A stretch of DNA of 64,000 bases, from the NCBI GenBank assembly GCA_036971715.1, contig JAVHJL010000001.1, forward strand, positions 3,038,001-3,102,000, given 5' to 3'. Made by a program: the position numbers and the translations under genes. This document shows positions 12,627 through 23,305 of the stretch, piece after piece (position 1 is the stretch's first letter; every line of letters begins with the position of its first letter). Under the pieces are notes generated by a model. The model did no database searches and was not told the DNA's origin. It worked only from the letters and a program-made list of their open reading frames with translations. This DNA is from Arthrobotrys musiformis. Lineage: Eukaryota; Ascomycota; Orbiliomycetes; Orbiliales; Orbiliaceae.

Positions 12627-14255
12627 GGCGATAACCTTCTTCGGACGGGAGTGCGAAGGACTCGAGGGAGCAGAAGGGACCTCTGCTTTGCGTTTCGACG
12701 ACAGTTTGAAGGCTAACGCGAGGTATAAGGTCACAAAGGATTTAGGGAAAACTATTGCGTGATTCCGTAGCTGATTTAGCTCTCAGTATCAAACTGGCAG
12801 AGCTGCCAAAAGAAGATATAACTGACGAGAAGACAAAGATTTGAGTACCTACGTCGCGATGTTGAAGGTGATAGATGGTAAAGTTGTAGTTTGGGGACGA
12901 TGATGGTGGATGGTGGATAGATGAACTACGGTGGGACGTGACGGGTGGGAGGAAGTGGGATGGGTTTTGTGAGGTTGGGTTGTTGTTGGAGCTTAGAAAG
13001 CGGGTGGGCAGGTAACGTGAAAAGGTGGGCTGCCACCATCAGCCAGCCTTGTGTAGGATCTGATCCCGTCAAGCTGAATCCCCCACCATAAATGCAAGGC
13101 CTCAGACTCATCCGTTCATGACCACATTTTCTTATATTTCTAATCACCCAACTACCGACTACTTGATGCCCCAGACCCTTGAGCCTCATGTCTCAGACCA
13201 CACGTACCTTGCCTGGGTGAAACAAGCACCGGTCGTTCATGACGTTATGGCGGAAGTCACTATCGACTCACTTTTGGTTCGATATAACAAGGGTTAAAAT
13301 GCGGTATCTAATAATACAATCTAAGGAGAATCGAAGTATGGACAAGGCAAAGGCAAGGTCAAATCAAAGTCAGAGGTGAAGTTAAAAGACAAGGCAAAGG
13401 CTGGTTCGAAAAAAAAAGGGCAAGCAAGACAAGACGAGGCAAATCCTAAAAGAACGTTAGGCATCAACAGAGTAGAGGCCGAGAATGAATAGGCTAGATG
13501 TACAGAGCATGGACCTGGTTGGGTTTGTGCCCTCGGAGGAAGAACGAAAGACGGAAACGAGAACGCCATGGGAAGAAGATCAAGGCAAATAACACTGGCT
13601 GTATTGCGAGCATTGTGGATAGTAAAGTAAGAAATGGGCCTGCGGGAGTTGGGACTACAAATAAAAATGCCGATCAAATGGAAAAAGAGAATAGACAAGT
13701 TTTCCTTGGTCGCTTCACAGCTAAATCCAGTGCTGAAAATATCAAGATAGAACAGAAGGGAAATGTGGAATGGGAAGTTTGTTTGGTACTAAAGATGATA
13801 ATATCATGATGCTGATGCTTCCGCCAAAAGTAGAAAATACAAATGAAAAATTTGGAACGAGCAGAGAGGACCGACGACCTTTGAGAGAGAAAAGATGTCT
13901 ATGGATGGAGAAAAAAAAAAGTAAAGACGAAGACAGAATGAAACCCCGCTAAAGTAGCCCAATGCAAAGGAACCAAAAAGAAAAACTGGCACGGGAAAGG
14001 AAATATGTCGACAAGTGTGTGGTTTTTTCCGGGTAAGTGAACGCTGGAACGAAAATAGAGTGGATAATGGGAGGCCATCCCTTGATTGTGAATAATGAGC
14101 GGGGAAGGATGATTGGGATATCTCGGTTGAAACAGTTCGAAAAGCCGCCCACGTCACGGTCATAAATTGGTTTCATGGTATCGTTTAGAAAACGCGATAT
14201 CTTTTGCCATCTGCAACGCTTTCAACGTGTCAGAGATCAGGTGAGGGTTGAGATA
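12627..14255. other. Intergenic: UBA1 promoter and acidic-protein 3' flank
   Basis: No independent gene seen. 12627-12720 reads on in frame with UBA1 without an ATG (see findings). 12895-12970 is rich in GGTGGA-type runs. From 13320 to 14200 the plus strand is purine-rich, consistent with a long 3' UTR of the gene that ends at 14256; the small frames there look like by-products of this bias. Confidence 0.5.
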
Positions 14256-15602
14256 CTACTCATCATCGTTCTCGCTGTCTGAATCGTCGTCGTCGTCGTC
14301 GTCGTCATTGCCTGACATCGTCCACCCGCTCCCCTTGAACTCCTCGACATCCTTAAGCGATTTTTGGAGGTCGACCTTCAATATCTCAACCTGGTTGACA
14401 TCCGGCTTGCCTTTGAGGAACAGAAAGCTCGAGATCTCCACGGTCCGGAGACATTTCTGTAGCATATTATCCAAATTTACCAACAAGTTCCTACATGCTG
14501 GGTCCTTGGCGAACATGACTATCCTGGATTCCCGTTTCATCGATTGGATTTGTTGAGACATCTCGAAAACCATATCCGTAAATATTTTCTGGATCTCGCC
14601 GTCGTACCATATCGGGTTCCGTGATTTCTTCTCCATCAGGCTTTCGAGGATAGTCTTCGATGATAGTCGACGTTTTTTGGCGGCGGATGTTGAAAGGGCA
14701 TCAGGTGATTTGACACTAGTATCAGCCTTGAGACTGTTTGCGGATGGCTTTGTCCTCAATGGCAGCGGCAAGGGTGTAGGCGCAACTATATCAATTGAAG
14801 CGGTGGTGAGCACAGGTTCTTTCGCTGAGGGTACCTCACCGGCTGTAGCCAAGGGAGGTGTCACAAGCGTATGCGGTGTTTTCGTTGTTGTTGTCGGTGG
14901 AGTGCTCGCAACGGAAGTTTGAGTGGTGGCTGGAGGTTGAAACAGGCCCGCAGATGGTGATTCCAGAGCCGGAGTTACTGTTTGGGGAATGGTAGGTGTG
15001 GAGGAGTCAACATTCATCACGTCGGGAACTTCGACATCGACATCAGCCGGAGGGGATTGTATGTCTAGATTGTCGAGTTTCCTTGCCGGCGGTGAGAGAG
15101 GACCAGGAGCTGTTGTTTCCAACTTGCGAGGACGGGGAGCAGGATTAGGGTCGGACGGAGGCTCCACGATCTTGGGCATGTTCGTAGGGGTGCTAGGTCT
15201 TATTCTTTCGTTGGAGCCAACAGATTTGCCCGAGTCGTCTTCGGCCAAAATTCGAGAAGCCTCCTTCATCACGACGTCTTCAGCTTGTTTCTTTCTCGCA
15301 GCGAGTTTGTAAAGTGGCGTTTTATGTACCCTTTCATCACTTGATGCCGGATCGTCCGGCTTGGCCCTCTTCTGCTGTTTTACAGCGGCATCCCTCAACT
15401 TCTCAATACTCGCCAGCCATTTTTCGGTTGTTGTCGTGAGTTTGTCGAGGGCAGCCATGTATGTTGGACCGCTCAATGCTGCTGGAGCGGCACCTGGGGC
15501 CGAGCCGGTTACTCTGACGCCTGCACCAGCCATTTTGACTCTGAGAGCCGCAGCCCGAGCGGCTGCGCTCATGGGTCGACCATAGCTAGATATTCCCTCC
15601 AT
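14256..15602 (-). CDS. Orphan, probably nuclear protein with acidic tail
   Basis: Single exon, 448 aa from the first ATG (MEGISSYGRPMSAAARAAAL). The frame is open further upstream to about 15704, but only with non-ATG codons (His/Gln-rich). An Ala-rich N-terminus is followed by a helical segment around TYMAALDKLTTTTEKWLASI, basic stretches (VKQQKRAKPDD; KTPLYKLAARKKQAEDVV), a long Pro/Ser/Thr-rich disordered middle, a basic SAAKKRRLSSKTI nuclear-signal-like motif, a conserved-looking helical block (KSRNPIWYDGEIQKIFTDM to LKDVEEFKG), and a C-terminal run of eight Asp then SDSENDDE. I do not recognise the family. The acidic tail and KKRRL motif suggest a nuclear, histone- or chromatin-related role; this is inference only. 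Confidence 0.7.
   Translation of the reverse strand: MEGISSYGRPMSAAARAAALRVKMAGAGVRVTGSAPGAAPAALSGPTYMAALDKLTTTTEKWLASIEKLRDAAVKQQKRAKPDDPASSDERVHKTPLYKLAARKKQAEDVVMKEASRILAEDDSGKSVGSNERIRPSTPTNMPKIVEPPSDPNPAPRPRKLETTAPGPLSPPARKLDNLDIQSPPADVDVEVPDVMNVDSSTPTIPQTVTPALESPSAGLFQPPATTQTSVASTPPTTTTKTPHTLVTPPLATAGEVPSAKEPVLTTASIDIVAPTPLPLPLRTKPSANSLKADTSVKSPDALSTSAAKKRRLSSKTILESLMEKKSRNPIWYDGEIQKIFTDMVFEMSQQIQSMKRESRIVMFAKDPACRNLLVNLDNMLQKCLRTVEISSFLFLKGKPDVNQVEILKVDLQKSLKDVEEFKGSGWTMSGNDDDDDDDDSDSENDDE
14281..14310 (-). repeat. GAC/GAT trinucleotide run coding poly-Asp
   Basis: Tandem GTC/ATC triplets (plus strand) near the 3' end of the acidic-tailed orphan encode its run of eight aspartates. The run is nearly pure and so is likely to vary in length between strains. 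Confidence 0.8.
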
Positions 15603-16261
15603 TTGGGGGGAGGCGCGAATTTGTCGATGTTGATGTTGATGATCAAGGTGCAATGGTGGTATTGAATGTTGATGTTGATGTTTGTCGGATGGAGGAGAGT
15701 GCAAGAGGGTGTGAGAGGGAGGAAGGATAAGGAAAAGAATAAGACGAAGGGTTGTTGTTGTTGTTGTTGGAGTGGTGGTGGTGGTGGTGGTGAGGTGGTG
15801 GTTGTCGAGGAGGAGAGAGGAAGGAAAGAAAGGGCACTGAATCAGGCTATATTCTTCCGACCAAAGAGAGAGGAGAGGAGAGGAGAGGAGAGAGGCCTGG
15901 TTGGGCGTGTGTGTGGGCGTGTGTTTCGGATGTCAAGTCAAGGTCAAGCAGCAGCAGCAGCACACACGTACATTACATTACATGCAAAATACGATACGAT
16001 CTGGAAGACATGCAGCGTTCGAATCCAACAAAACAAATGAAAAACGAAGAGAATACTTAGTTGATGGCAGGACAGGGAAGGGAAGGGAAGGGAAGGTAGG
16101 GAAGAGACAGGGAAATCGAGACGAGATGCAATGACCTGGGTTTGTGAGAGTGTGCCTGTGTGTGTGTGAGGGATAATATTATTGGAAGTGACAGGAAGAC
16201 AGGTCAGGATGATGCGGTTTGTTCCTTCGGTCGGTCGTTATTTCTCTCTTTCCCTCTTTCC

Positions 16262-16279
16262 CTCTTTCTTTCTTTCTTG

Positions 16280-16321
<42 letters not shown>

Positions 16322-16322
16322 G
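16262..16322. repeat. CTTT microsatellite (polypyrimidine tract)
   Basis: About 14 copies of CTTT with one G interruption, preceded by CCCTCTTT units. A pure pyrimidine strand of this length could adopt triplex DNA; that is a general property of such tracts, not shown here. Confidence 0.9.
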
Positions 16323-16477
16323 TTCTTTAGTCCGCAGCAGGGCGTGGAGGAAGATGGATAGTAGTTACAATGCAGGAGAGTCAAAGAAGAAGAAGAGAAA
16401 GAAGGAACGGAAAATGAACCAAAGTGGATGGATGGGTGAGGGATAAAACCCGGCAGGCCCGTTTGGCTGGGCTGTTT

Positions 16478-16501
16478 GTTCGTTCGTTCGTTCGTTCGTT
16501 C
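16478..16501. repeat. GTTC microsatellite, six copies
   Basis: Exact GTTC tetranucleotide repeat. A GAAC-type repeat of the complementary unit occurs at 32895-32921. Confidence 0.9.
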
Positions 16502-17761
16502 AGGTCCAAGAAAGCCACCCGGCAAAGTAACCAAGCCAGCAAGCCCTCTTCCTCAAACCCAAAAAAGAGAAAAAATAAAATAAAAAAATAAAAAATAAAA
16601 TAAAAATGGAAAATGCGAAATGCGAAATGCGAGCGGAGGGTGGGAGGGCACGACTCAGTGACAAAATACGTAGCGGTCCGGTCAGTCGGTTATGTAGTAA
16701 ATATAACTATGTGGTATGCCGCACGTTGATGTAATTGACCCTTCTTCTCGTTTTTGTTTTTTTTTCTTCTCGGTTTTTATATAAAAACACACATATATTA
16801 TAAGCTTATAGATGGAGTCGAGTTAAATATAAAGGGGGACCGTTCACTGCAATTATATAAGAGCCTACACGGTTTCTGCCTGCGGATTGGATGGATGAGC
16901 GGATGGGAGAGATCGTGACACTACAAAATTAGAAGAAGAAGGACATATTAAACACCAAAAGAAAAAAGTGGATAGCGTCACAGACACAGACACACCACAC
17001 ACGCTGAGATAACTACTAACTACTGGTTACTACCTACGACCAGAGAGAGGATTCGAGGAGAGAGATCTGAGAGGGAACCATTGCTCTCAAGGAAGGCAGC
17101 CTCCAATCTATCCATCCATCATCATCGTCTTCCTGATAATGAATGCCAGGCGGGAGCCCGAGGGGACCAGACCACACCGTTCCCCACCTAGCATCCGCAT
17201 GGAATCCGCGCTAGCCATGCCGAGCCTTGCAAACCGCTCTTGCAACCCTTGGAGTTTCCCCGTCTCACTAATCTTGTTCGATGCACGTCTTATTGCCCTG
17301 CTCTTAACTCCTCCTTGGTCGATTTCTACCTTTTACTCATGTTGCTTCTCGTTCCATTCAATAATTGTGATGATATATCCTCGACATACATAATATACGC
17401 CCGTACATATGTAAGCGTATGCTACAATGTACTACTGGGTACAAAACAAGTACAAGCACATCTACTTTTAAGTACTTAAGCAGTTACACTTACCTACTTA
17501 TTTGTGTCCATTTGTTTAAAACCGGCAATTCACTACCAAATCGCGGCCATGCCGATTTACCATGCCAATAGGTCAGTACGCAAGTACGCAAGTAACGAAC
17601 ACCGACATCGAGTTCACCTATCTCTCTTCCCCGTACCCTTCTGTACCATTGCTGCTTGCAAACTTATTTGATCCCAGATTCCAACAATAATCCTTAGCAT
17701 CAATTTGGTCCTTGAAGCCAAGCTATCCCTAATTCAGCGAATCATCAAAAGTTGTCAAGGC

Positions 17762-17787
17762 AAAAAAAAAAAAAAAAAAAAAAAAAA
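17762..17787. repeat. 26-nt poly-A run
   Basis: Uninterrupted A run in the gene-free interval. No element body or target-site duplication is recognisable beside it. Confidence 0.9.
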
Positions 17788-20700
17788 GCGTGGAAGGCGG
17801 ATCGAGGAGGGAAGAAGCGGAGAAGGTGGAGCTAGGCCGAGACGTGAGCAAGGACATGGCATTTCCATTGTCTGAGATGGAATACCTACTGTTAACTAAC
17901 CAAACTGCCATTTCTCGAGGGAAAAAAAAAAACCTATGAAAATAAAAAATAAAAAGCTGCTGCCGTCACCTAATCGAGATCTATGCCGGTTGGAATGGAT
18001 TTATTATTCACAGAAAGACAAGGGGAACAAACCCTCCGACGCCGACATCCCCATATGCGGCTGTTACTACTATCCACACGCCCAGCTTTGCAGGCGCATC
18101 CAACCTCGAATAACATAATACATACCATTTGCATCGTCTAACACTCGATTCTCCGTGGTGGCGGAACCCGCCCTGTGAGAAATTGCAATTTGGTTCGACT
18201 GGCATGAATTGCAAAAGCCATTTACCGAGGGAAGCGAGCCGATCCCGTTTGGGTAAAAAGTTCCCTGAGTTCTCCTTTTTCTTATTCTCGTCCGAAGCCT
18301 GTCATGTGCGGGTGTGGGGGCCCCTTTCCGAGTGGTCAGAGCACAGAGTGTATCATCACCCTGTCCCCACTTTCTGTGATTTGCCCAGCCTTTTAGGTTT
18401 TTACCGCTATTTCATCCTCTCTTTTCACATCACAGTCGACAGACGCGAAGACGCAAGAACACGTATCGGTGGTTTTGGAGGAGGGGAAAAACCCACGGTG
18501 ACAACCGCAATTGACTCCCCTCTTTCACATTATCCTTCGTCTATTTTTCCTGCAATGCACGAGATAAGTACATGTACATGACATGATGCATCTTCTTCCT
18601 CGCTCATGACAAAAAAATAATATCGCCCTCCATCGACGTCGATCACATCGTATAAGATGTGGAGCAAGTTAAAATTACAAGGCCTTTTGGAAGGAGCTGA
18701 CGACTTCAGATACATACGTAGTACATGTTTGTACATACCTTACTAGGTACACATATGCACTGAGACGAGGCTAACGCAATATTATACCCTTCTATGTATG
18801 ACCCAGGCCTCGACCTTCGAGCCTCCCTCAGCTCGAGGCCTAAAACATCGTTTTAAACGCAGATCAGTGGCATCCGCAATACAATCACTTCATCCGCCCG
18901 CCAGCCTTGGATAATTAAGCTTCAAACCCTATCTATCGGCCAAAGACGACAATTAACTGTTTTTAAAACGTCCTCTTCAACATTTTCAAAATAGATGCCT
19001 AGTTGGAACAAATCGGTAATAAACAATCTCAAAGCCCTACGGAAACCAAATCCGGTTGATCATGCACTCGATTCCCTCAGGCTTCGCCTGCAGATCTCTC
19101 AAACCGGCGCCAAGACTAGTCCATATGCTACTGCACACCTGAACACTGTGACCTGTTTTTATGCAATTAGCAGGGGCACTCCCAAGAGGCAGCGACTACC
19201 ATCTCCATAGAGAGTGGAAGAGCTCATCCTTCCAGAGAGAAATTTTTTTTCTTTCCGTTCTCAAAACGGCGGCCTTTTTTTTCCCTCTCTTTTATTATTT
19301 ATCTGCGGGAGGGAATAAGTTTGGTAAGGTAGCCGAACTCGGGAACTTGGCTTGTTCGAACGCGGAAGGGAGGCGGATATCCGGATAAGAATAGCGCCTC
19401 AAACCCTCAACCGACAGAGCCAAGGTCCTCTCTTCCTCCCGCTTGTCCTCCTCCAAAGATGGCAGGCAATCGAGAAAGCAGCTGGCCTTCCTTGTCTTCT
19501 CGCAATACCTGGCTGAATCCTTCTTCTTTCCACCTGACTATCATAATTGCACAGCTCTTACCGCTGAGGACAGCACATGCTTTCCGTTTTTTTTTTTTCA
19601 TTTCTGCCAAATGATCAACGCTGCAACGAACAGGCCGTTTCATGAATCTACTGTACATCACACACTAAAGACCCTTGTTTTGTCGGGGAGCCGATTCTAC
19701 CTTGATAAATAATAAAGAGAAAAAAAAAGGTGAAACCAGATCAATAAACTACCGATTGACGATTATCCAACCTTCAGTATAACTTTTTTCGTTAATATCC
19801 GTAGGCAGGGGGTTGTTAAGATCTTAGTCGGCGAGGGGAACGAGCCAATTGGACCAATGAAGGAACTCGAACTTTCGAACTCGGCTCGAAAACATCAAAT
19901 TCACTATTCTGTAAAAAAAACATTTTTCTTCCCATCGTATTTCAAGCTGTTTAAAGAAAGCAACGATCATCTGAAACCTGTCTCTAGCCTTGCCTCGATC
20001 TCGCTGGCTTTAAAACTTTATCACGTTAATGGCGACATGTTGGCATCGTCACCCTTGCGAACTACTAGTATGAGGCACAAAAAGATTCCCTCCCCCAGGA
20101 TACCCGGGGTTGCAAAAAAAAAAAAAAAAAAAAAATCAGCTACTATTTTTGCCAAATGCGTGCAGGGTAACCTTACTGCCAAAATATTTCTTGCATACAA
20201 CCGCTTTACCCCACTAAAAAGGCGAAGGGGAAAAAAAAAAAAGAGTATGAAAAAAAGGACCAGTTTCAACCCAGAGGTGTGATAAGTTTTCGCGCAGATG
20301 CATATGTAGAACGCATCCAAATGTGACTTGATTTTATTTCTCAAACGGCGCATGATCAGAATTTAATCAGGCCCAAGACCCTCTTTCCTTTTCCTTTTCG
20401 TCGAAAGTGACAGCCGCTTACAGGAACTAAGCCTCGTCCCGCAATTGCCGATTAAACTGGCAATTTAGAAAAACAGAACCCTCGAAGTTTTTTTTTTTCT
20501 ATGGCCGTGCGATATAGAAAGTTATATATGAAGCATATGCAAAACCCATGTGTCAATATGAAGAACAAAAAAAGAAAGCCTCCACATTAGGCAACTTGCT
20601 TTTTGTGAAATCCCCAAATCGGGAAAATCACGGACGACATGCAACACCCCAACACAATTGCTAATGATAGGATCCTATCACAAAGTCCGGCCTGACGCCA

Positions 20701-22022
20701 TTGACTAATTCGAGAAAAGGAGGGAAATAAAGTGCCCACCAGGTTTGAAAGCAAATGAAGCCCTGGTTTCCATAATAAAAAAATAGAATGGTGCCTTGAA
20801 TTCTAAGTGGGCTAGAAAGTTACGGGCTAAGTTTCCACTGCTGTGCAAGAGCGAACCTGCACAACACCTTACATGCGAGGAACATGGGCGTCAAAAGATG
20901 CATATGTCGTTTAAGGTCCTGGTTGCACCTCTTAAAAGGAAAGAGAGAAAACCTAAACTTTATTCATCCAGTCACACTGCATTTTGTCCAAGGTGTTCTC
21001 CTCTTAGTGTATGTGGCAAAGCTGTGCCTTTAGCCAACATTTGTTTAGTATTTACCGACTAATCACCCTTTAGCACTCAGCATTAGCACTATAATGGTGT
21101 TGGCTGGATTAAAGGTCCACTCGTGGTGTTCGAGGGTCCAAGAAACTCCAAAACGGCCAATACAAAACTCAAACAATCTATTGGCCAAGGGGGTCGATTG
21201 AATATAGGCTGCATCCCTCGAAATGGGTATATGGCATTATTACGCATTCTAGGTTACGGAATAATTGACGAATAGATTAACAGGAGAATGAAAAACAAAA
21301 AAAGGATTTTGTAGCACTCCGCGAGATCCTCGCAGATTTTCTTTGCCGCTTTCGAGGCTTGGCCTCGGAAAATACCTAATGAAAGATATCTGGCACTCTT
21401 CCTCAATGCCGCCCCGTCATTCAACGCTATGATCGTACCGGATCCTTGATGTGAATTCTTGAACCCAAAAAGGGCCTGTACAGGCGGGACAAGCAGCCAG
21501 TTGGCACAGGAGGGGTTTACTTACATACATACGTCCCACATCCCATATGAAGGACATGCAAAATAGCCCGAGAGCCTTTCAAGCCAGAGAAATTATGCAG
21601 CTGCAGCTGTGGGCCCATGGGTCTGCCCTGCCGACTCTACTATATGTTTTTTTTTGTCCAGCTCGACCTCTAGAGACTCCGTCGGAGCGGCCCTGCCAGC
21701 TGGTTTATGCGGAAAGAGGGCAGAAGAGAAAATTAAAGGAATTCTCTCGTGACCAGATAATATACGTACCTTCCAGAATATAACGGATGTTTCCGGTTAT
21801 GCGCTGTGATCGATATACTGTGAAGGATTATTCCGACCTTTTTCGTAAAACTTAACGATCAAGGTGAAAAAAAGAAACCTTTGAGCTGCTTGCCTGCAGT
21901 CCTATGCCGTGCAAACAGGGCTTATGTTTCAGCGGCTGCCGAGGAAGGAAAAAAAAGAGCTCGAGTAAAAAAAATGAACAGATAAGAGAACAAAAGGGCA
22001 AAAAATGATTATGAGAACGAGT

Positions 22023-22115
22023 TGCCGGCACTCAGAATCGAACTGAGGCTGTATCGGGAGTGTAATACCTTTCGGTCTCCACAACGATACGTACTAACCA
22101 CTATACTATGCCGGC
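22023..22115 (-). tRNA. tRNA-His (GUG) with a 21-nt intron
   Basis: On the minus strand the acceptor arms GCCGGCA and TGCCGGC pair perfectly. The D-arm reads GTATAGTGGTTAGTAC, as in yeast tRNA-His. The anticodon stem TATCG pairs with CGATA and the loop begins TTGTGG, so the anticodon is GTG. The T-arm is CTCAG-TTCGATT-CTGAG, containing a good B box. A 21-nt insert sits after position 37, the canonical tRNA intron site, and carries CAC, which can pair with the anticodon. The discriminator is A; CCA and G-1 are not encoded, as expected for eukaryotes. Length 93 = 72 mature + 21. Confidence 0.95.
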
Positions 22116-23305
22116 TTCGTTGGAGACCCTAGAGTTAATTGCATCTATAGACCCATAAATATCACCAACCGAAATATTACCCCGCATGATAGCCTCAAGA
22201 TGCCAAATGTCGGGAAATGTTTGAGGCTTAGGTATTGCCTATTTAGTAGCATTGCAAACATAATTGTGCAAACGTTTGACATCGGGGATTGAATTCGTGT
22301 TGTAAAATGTTGTATTTGATAAATCAACGCAAAATAGCAGTCTCGACGACACAATGCAATAGCAGCGCATAAACTTTAGAAACTTGTCTTCGCTCCCCTT
22401 AACTCAATTGCCTACCTTGGGCGGATACGCAATATGGTGAAGCTACCTGTATACGGCGGTCGCTAGTGGCCTTACCTAGCAGTGAAACTAGATAGTTTGC
22501 CCCAGACTTCTTGCAACCCCAGAATAAACTAGAAGGCGACGCTGTGCAGGAGGCGAAGAGCGCTCTGACTCCTTTGTCGAAAGGCTGGCACCTGGGTATC
22601 TTTCAGCGCAATTTCAAACCTGGATCACCCGGATGTTTTTGTTCGAACAGGGCTTTTGTTAGGATTTAAACTACAATATGGGTTTAATACAAGACTGGGT
22701 TTAAATGCTTACTCGCGTACCGAGACGCTCGAGCAGAAACCCCGTGGTACGACCAAATTGATCAATTGACATCATCTCGCCTCCCATGGCCAGCACACCA
22801 AGAGTTAAGCCCTATACCGGAAGGAGGGGTATCTTTCAATACTGTTTTAATACAATCACCTAAGGGAGATAGGAGACCCCCTATTTCATTATTGTTTTCG
22901 TCCATACTGTCCCGTGAACTCGACCAAACTGCTCAACTTCACTTTTAAGCCGGAGCACGTGGTTATTTGGGGATTGTGGTAGAAACAATTCAACAATGCT
23001 GTAAGGATATCACCCCCGCTTCCCGCTGGCCACCACGAGGACTGTGATGGTAGCTTGGGCAGCGGTAGCCTCGAATCTAGGGCAGTGGACAACATGCAGA
23101 CGTTGAATTCTGTGCAGCTTGGCGTCTTCCCACGACGTCATGGTCCTTCAAAACCCCCGAAATATTTTCTTAGCTCCTTCAGCTCCTTCAGCTATTAGTA
23201 CTTCATCTACCTACCACTCATCATACCACAAGCTCATCCGGGTTTGTCAAATCATCACCGGAGTCAGGCTGTAGCAAGGCCACTATAATATTTCCATTTC
23301 TCATC
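22116..23305. other. Intergenic region between tRNA-His and orphan gene
   Basis: No gene seen. The last 200 bp, with AGCTCCTTCAGCTCCTTCAGC (23175 on), pyrimidine-rich stretches and TATAATA at 23286, lead into the ATG at 23306 and probably form the orphan's promoter. Confidence 0.5.

Larger units (their letters stand above)
15603..22022. other. 6.4-kb gene-free interval rich in microsatellites
   Basis: No coding gene supported. Simple repeats: GTT then GGT triplets (15750-15795), GAGGA units (15868-15893), GGGAA units (16075-16098), a CTTT tract (16262-16322), six GTTC units (16478-16501), an A/T-rich stretch (16560-16605), a 26-A run (17762-17787) and shorter A or T runs at 19588 and 20116. 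The part next to 15602 must contain the promoter and 5' UTR of the acidic-tailed orphan. Frames such as 18129-18581 lack family features or partner exons. Confidence 0.55.

Noticed and set aside
16010..16025. GTTCGAATCC, a perfect B-box-like word
   Set aside because: No A box, no cloverleaf arms in the preceding 80 bp; chance occurrence.
18158..18170. Isolated CTCCGTGG (also about 36092)
   Set aside because: Single copies in gene-free DNA without a nitrate-related neighbour; about what chance predicts.
18129..18581. 150-codon plus-strand frame in the gene desert
   Set aside because: No family features, no partner exons, low-quality composition (runs of Phe/Ser from pyrimidine-rich DNA).
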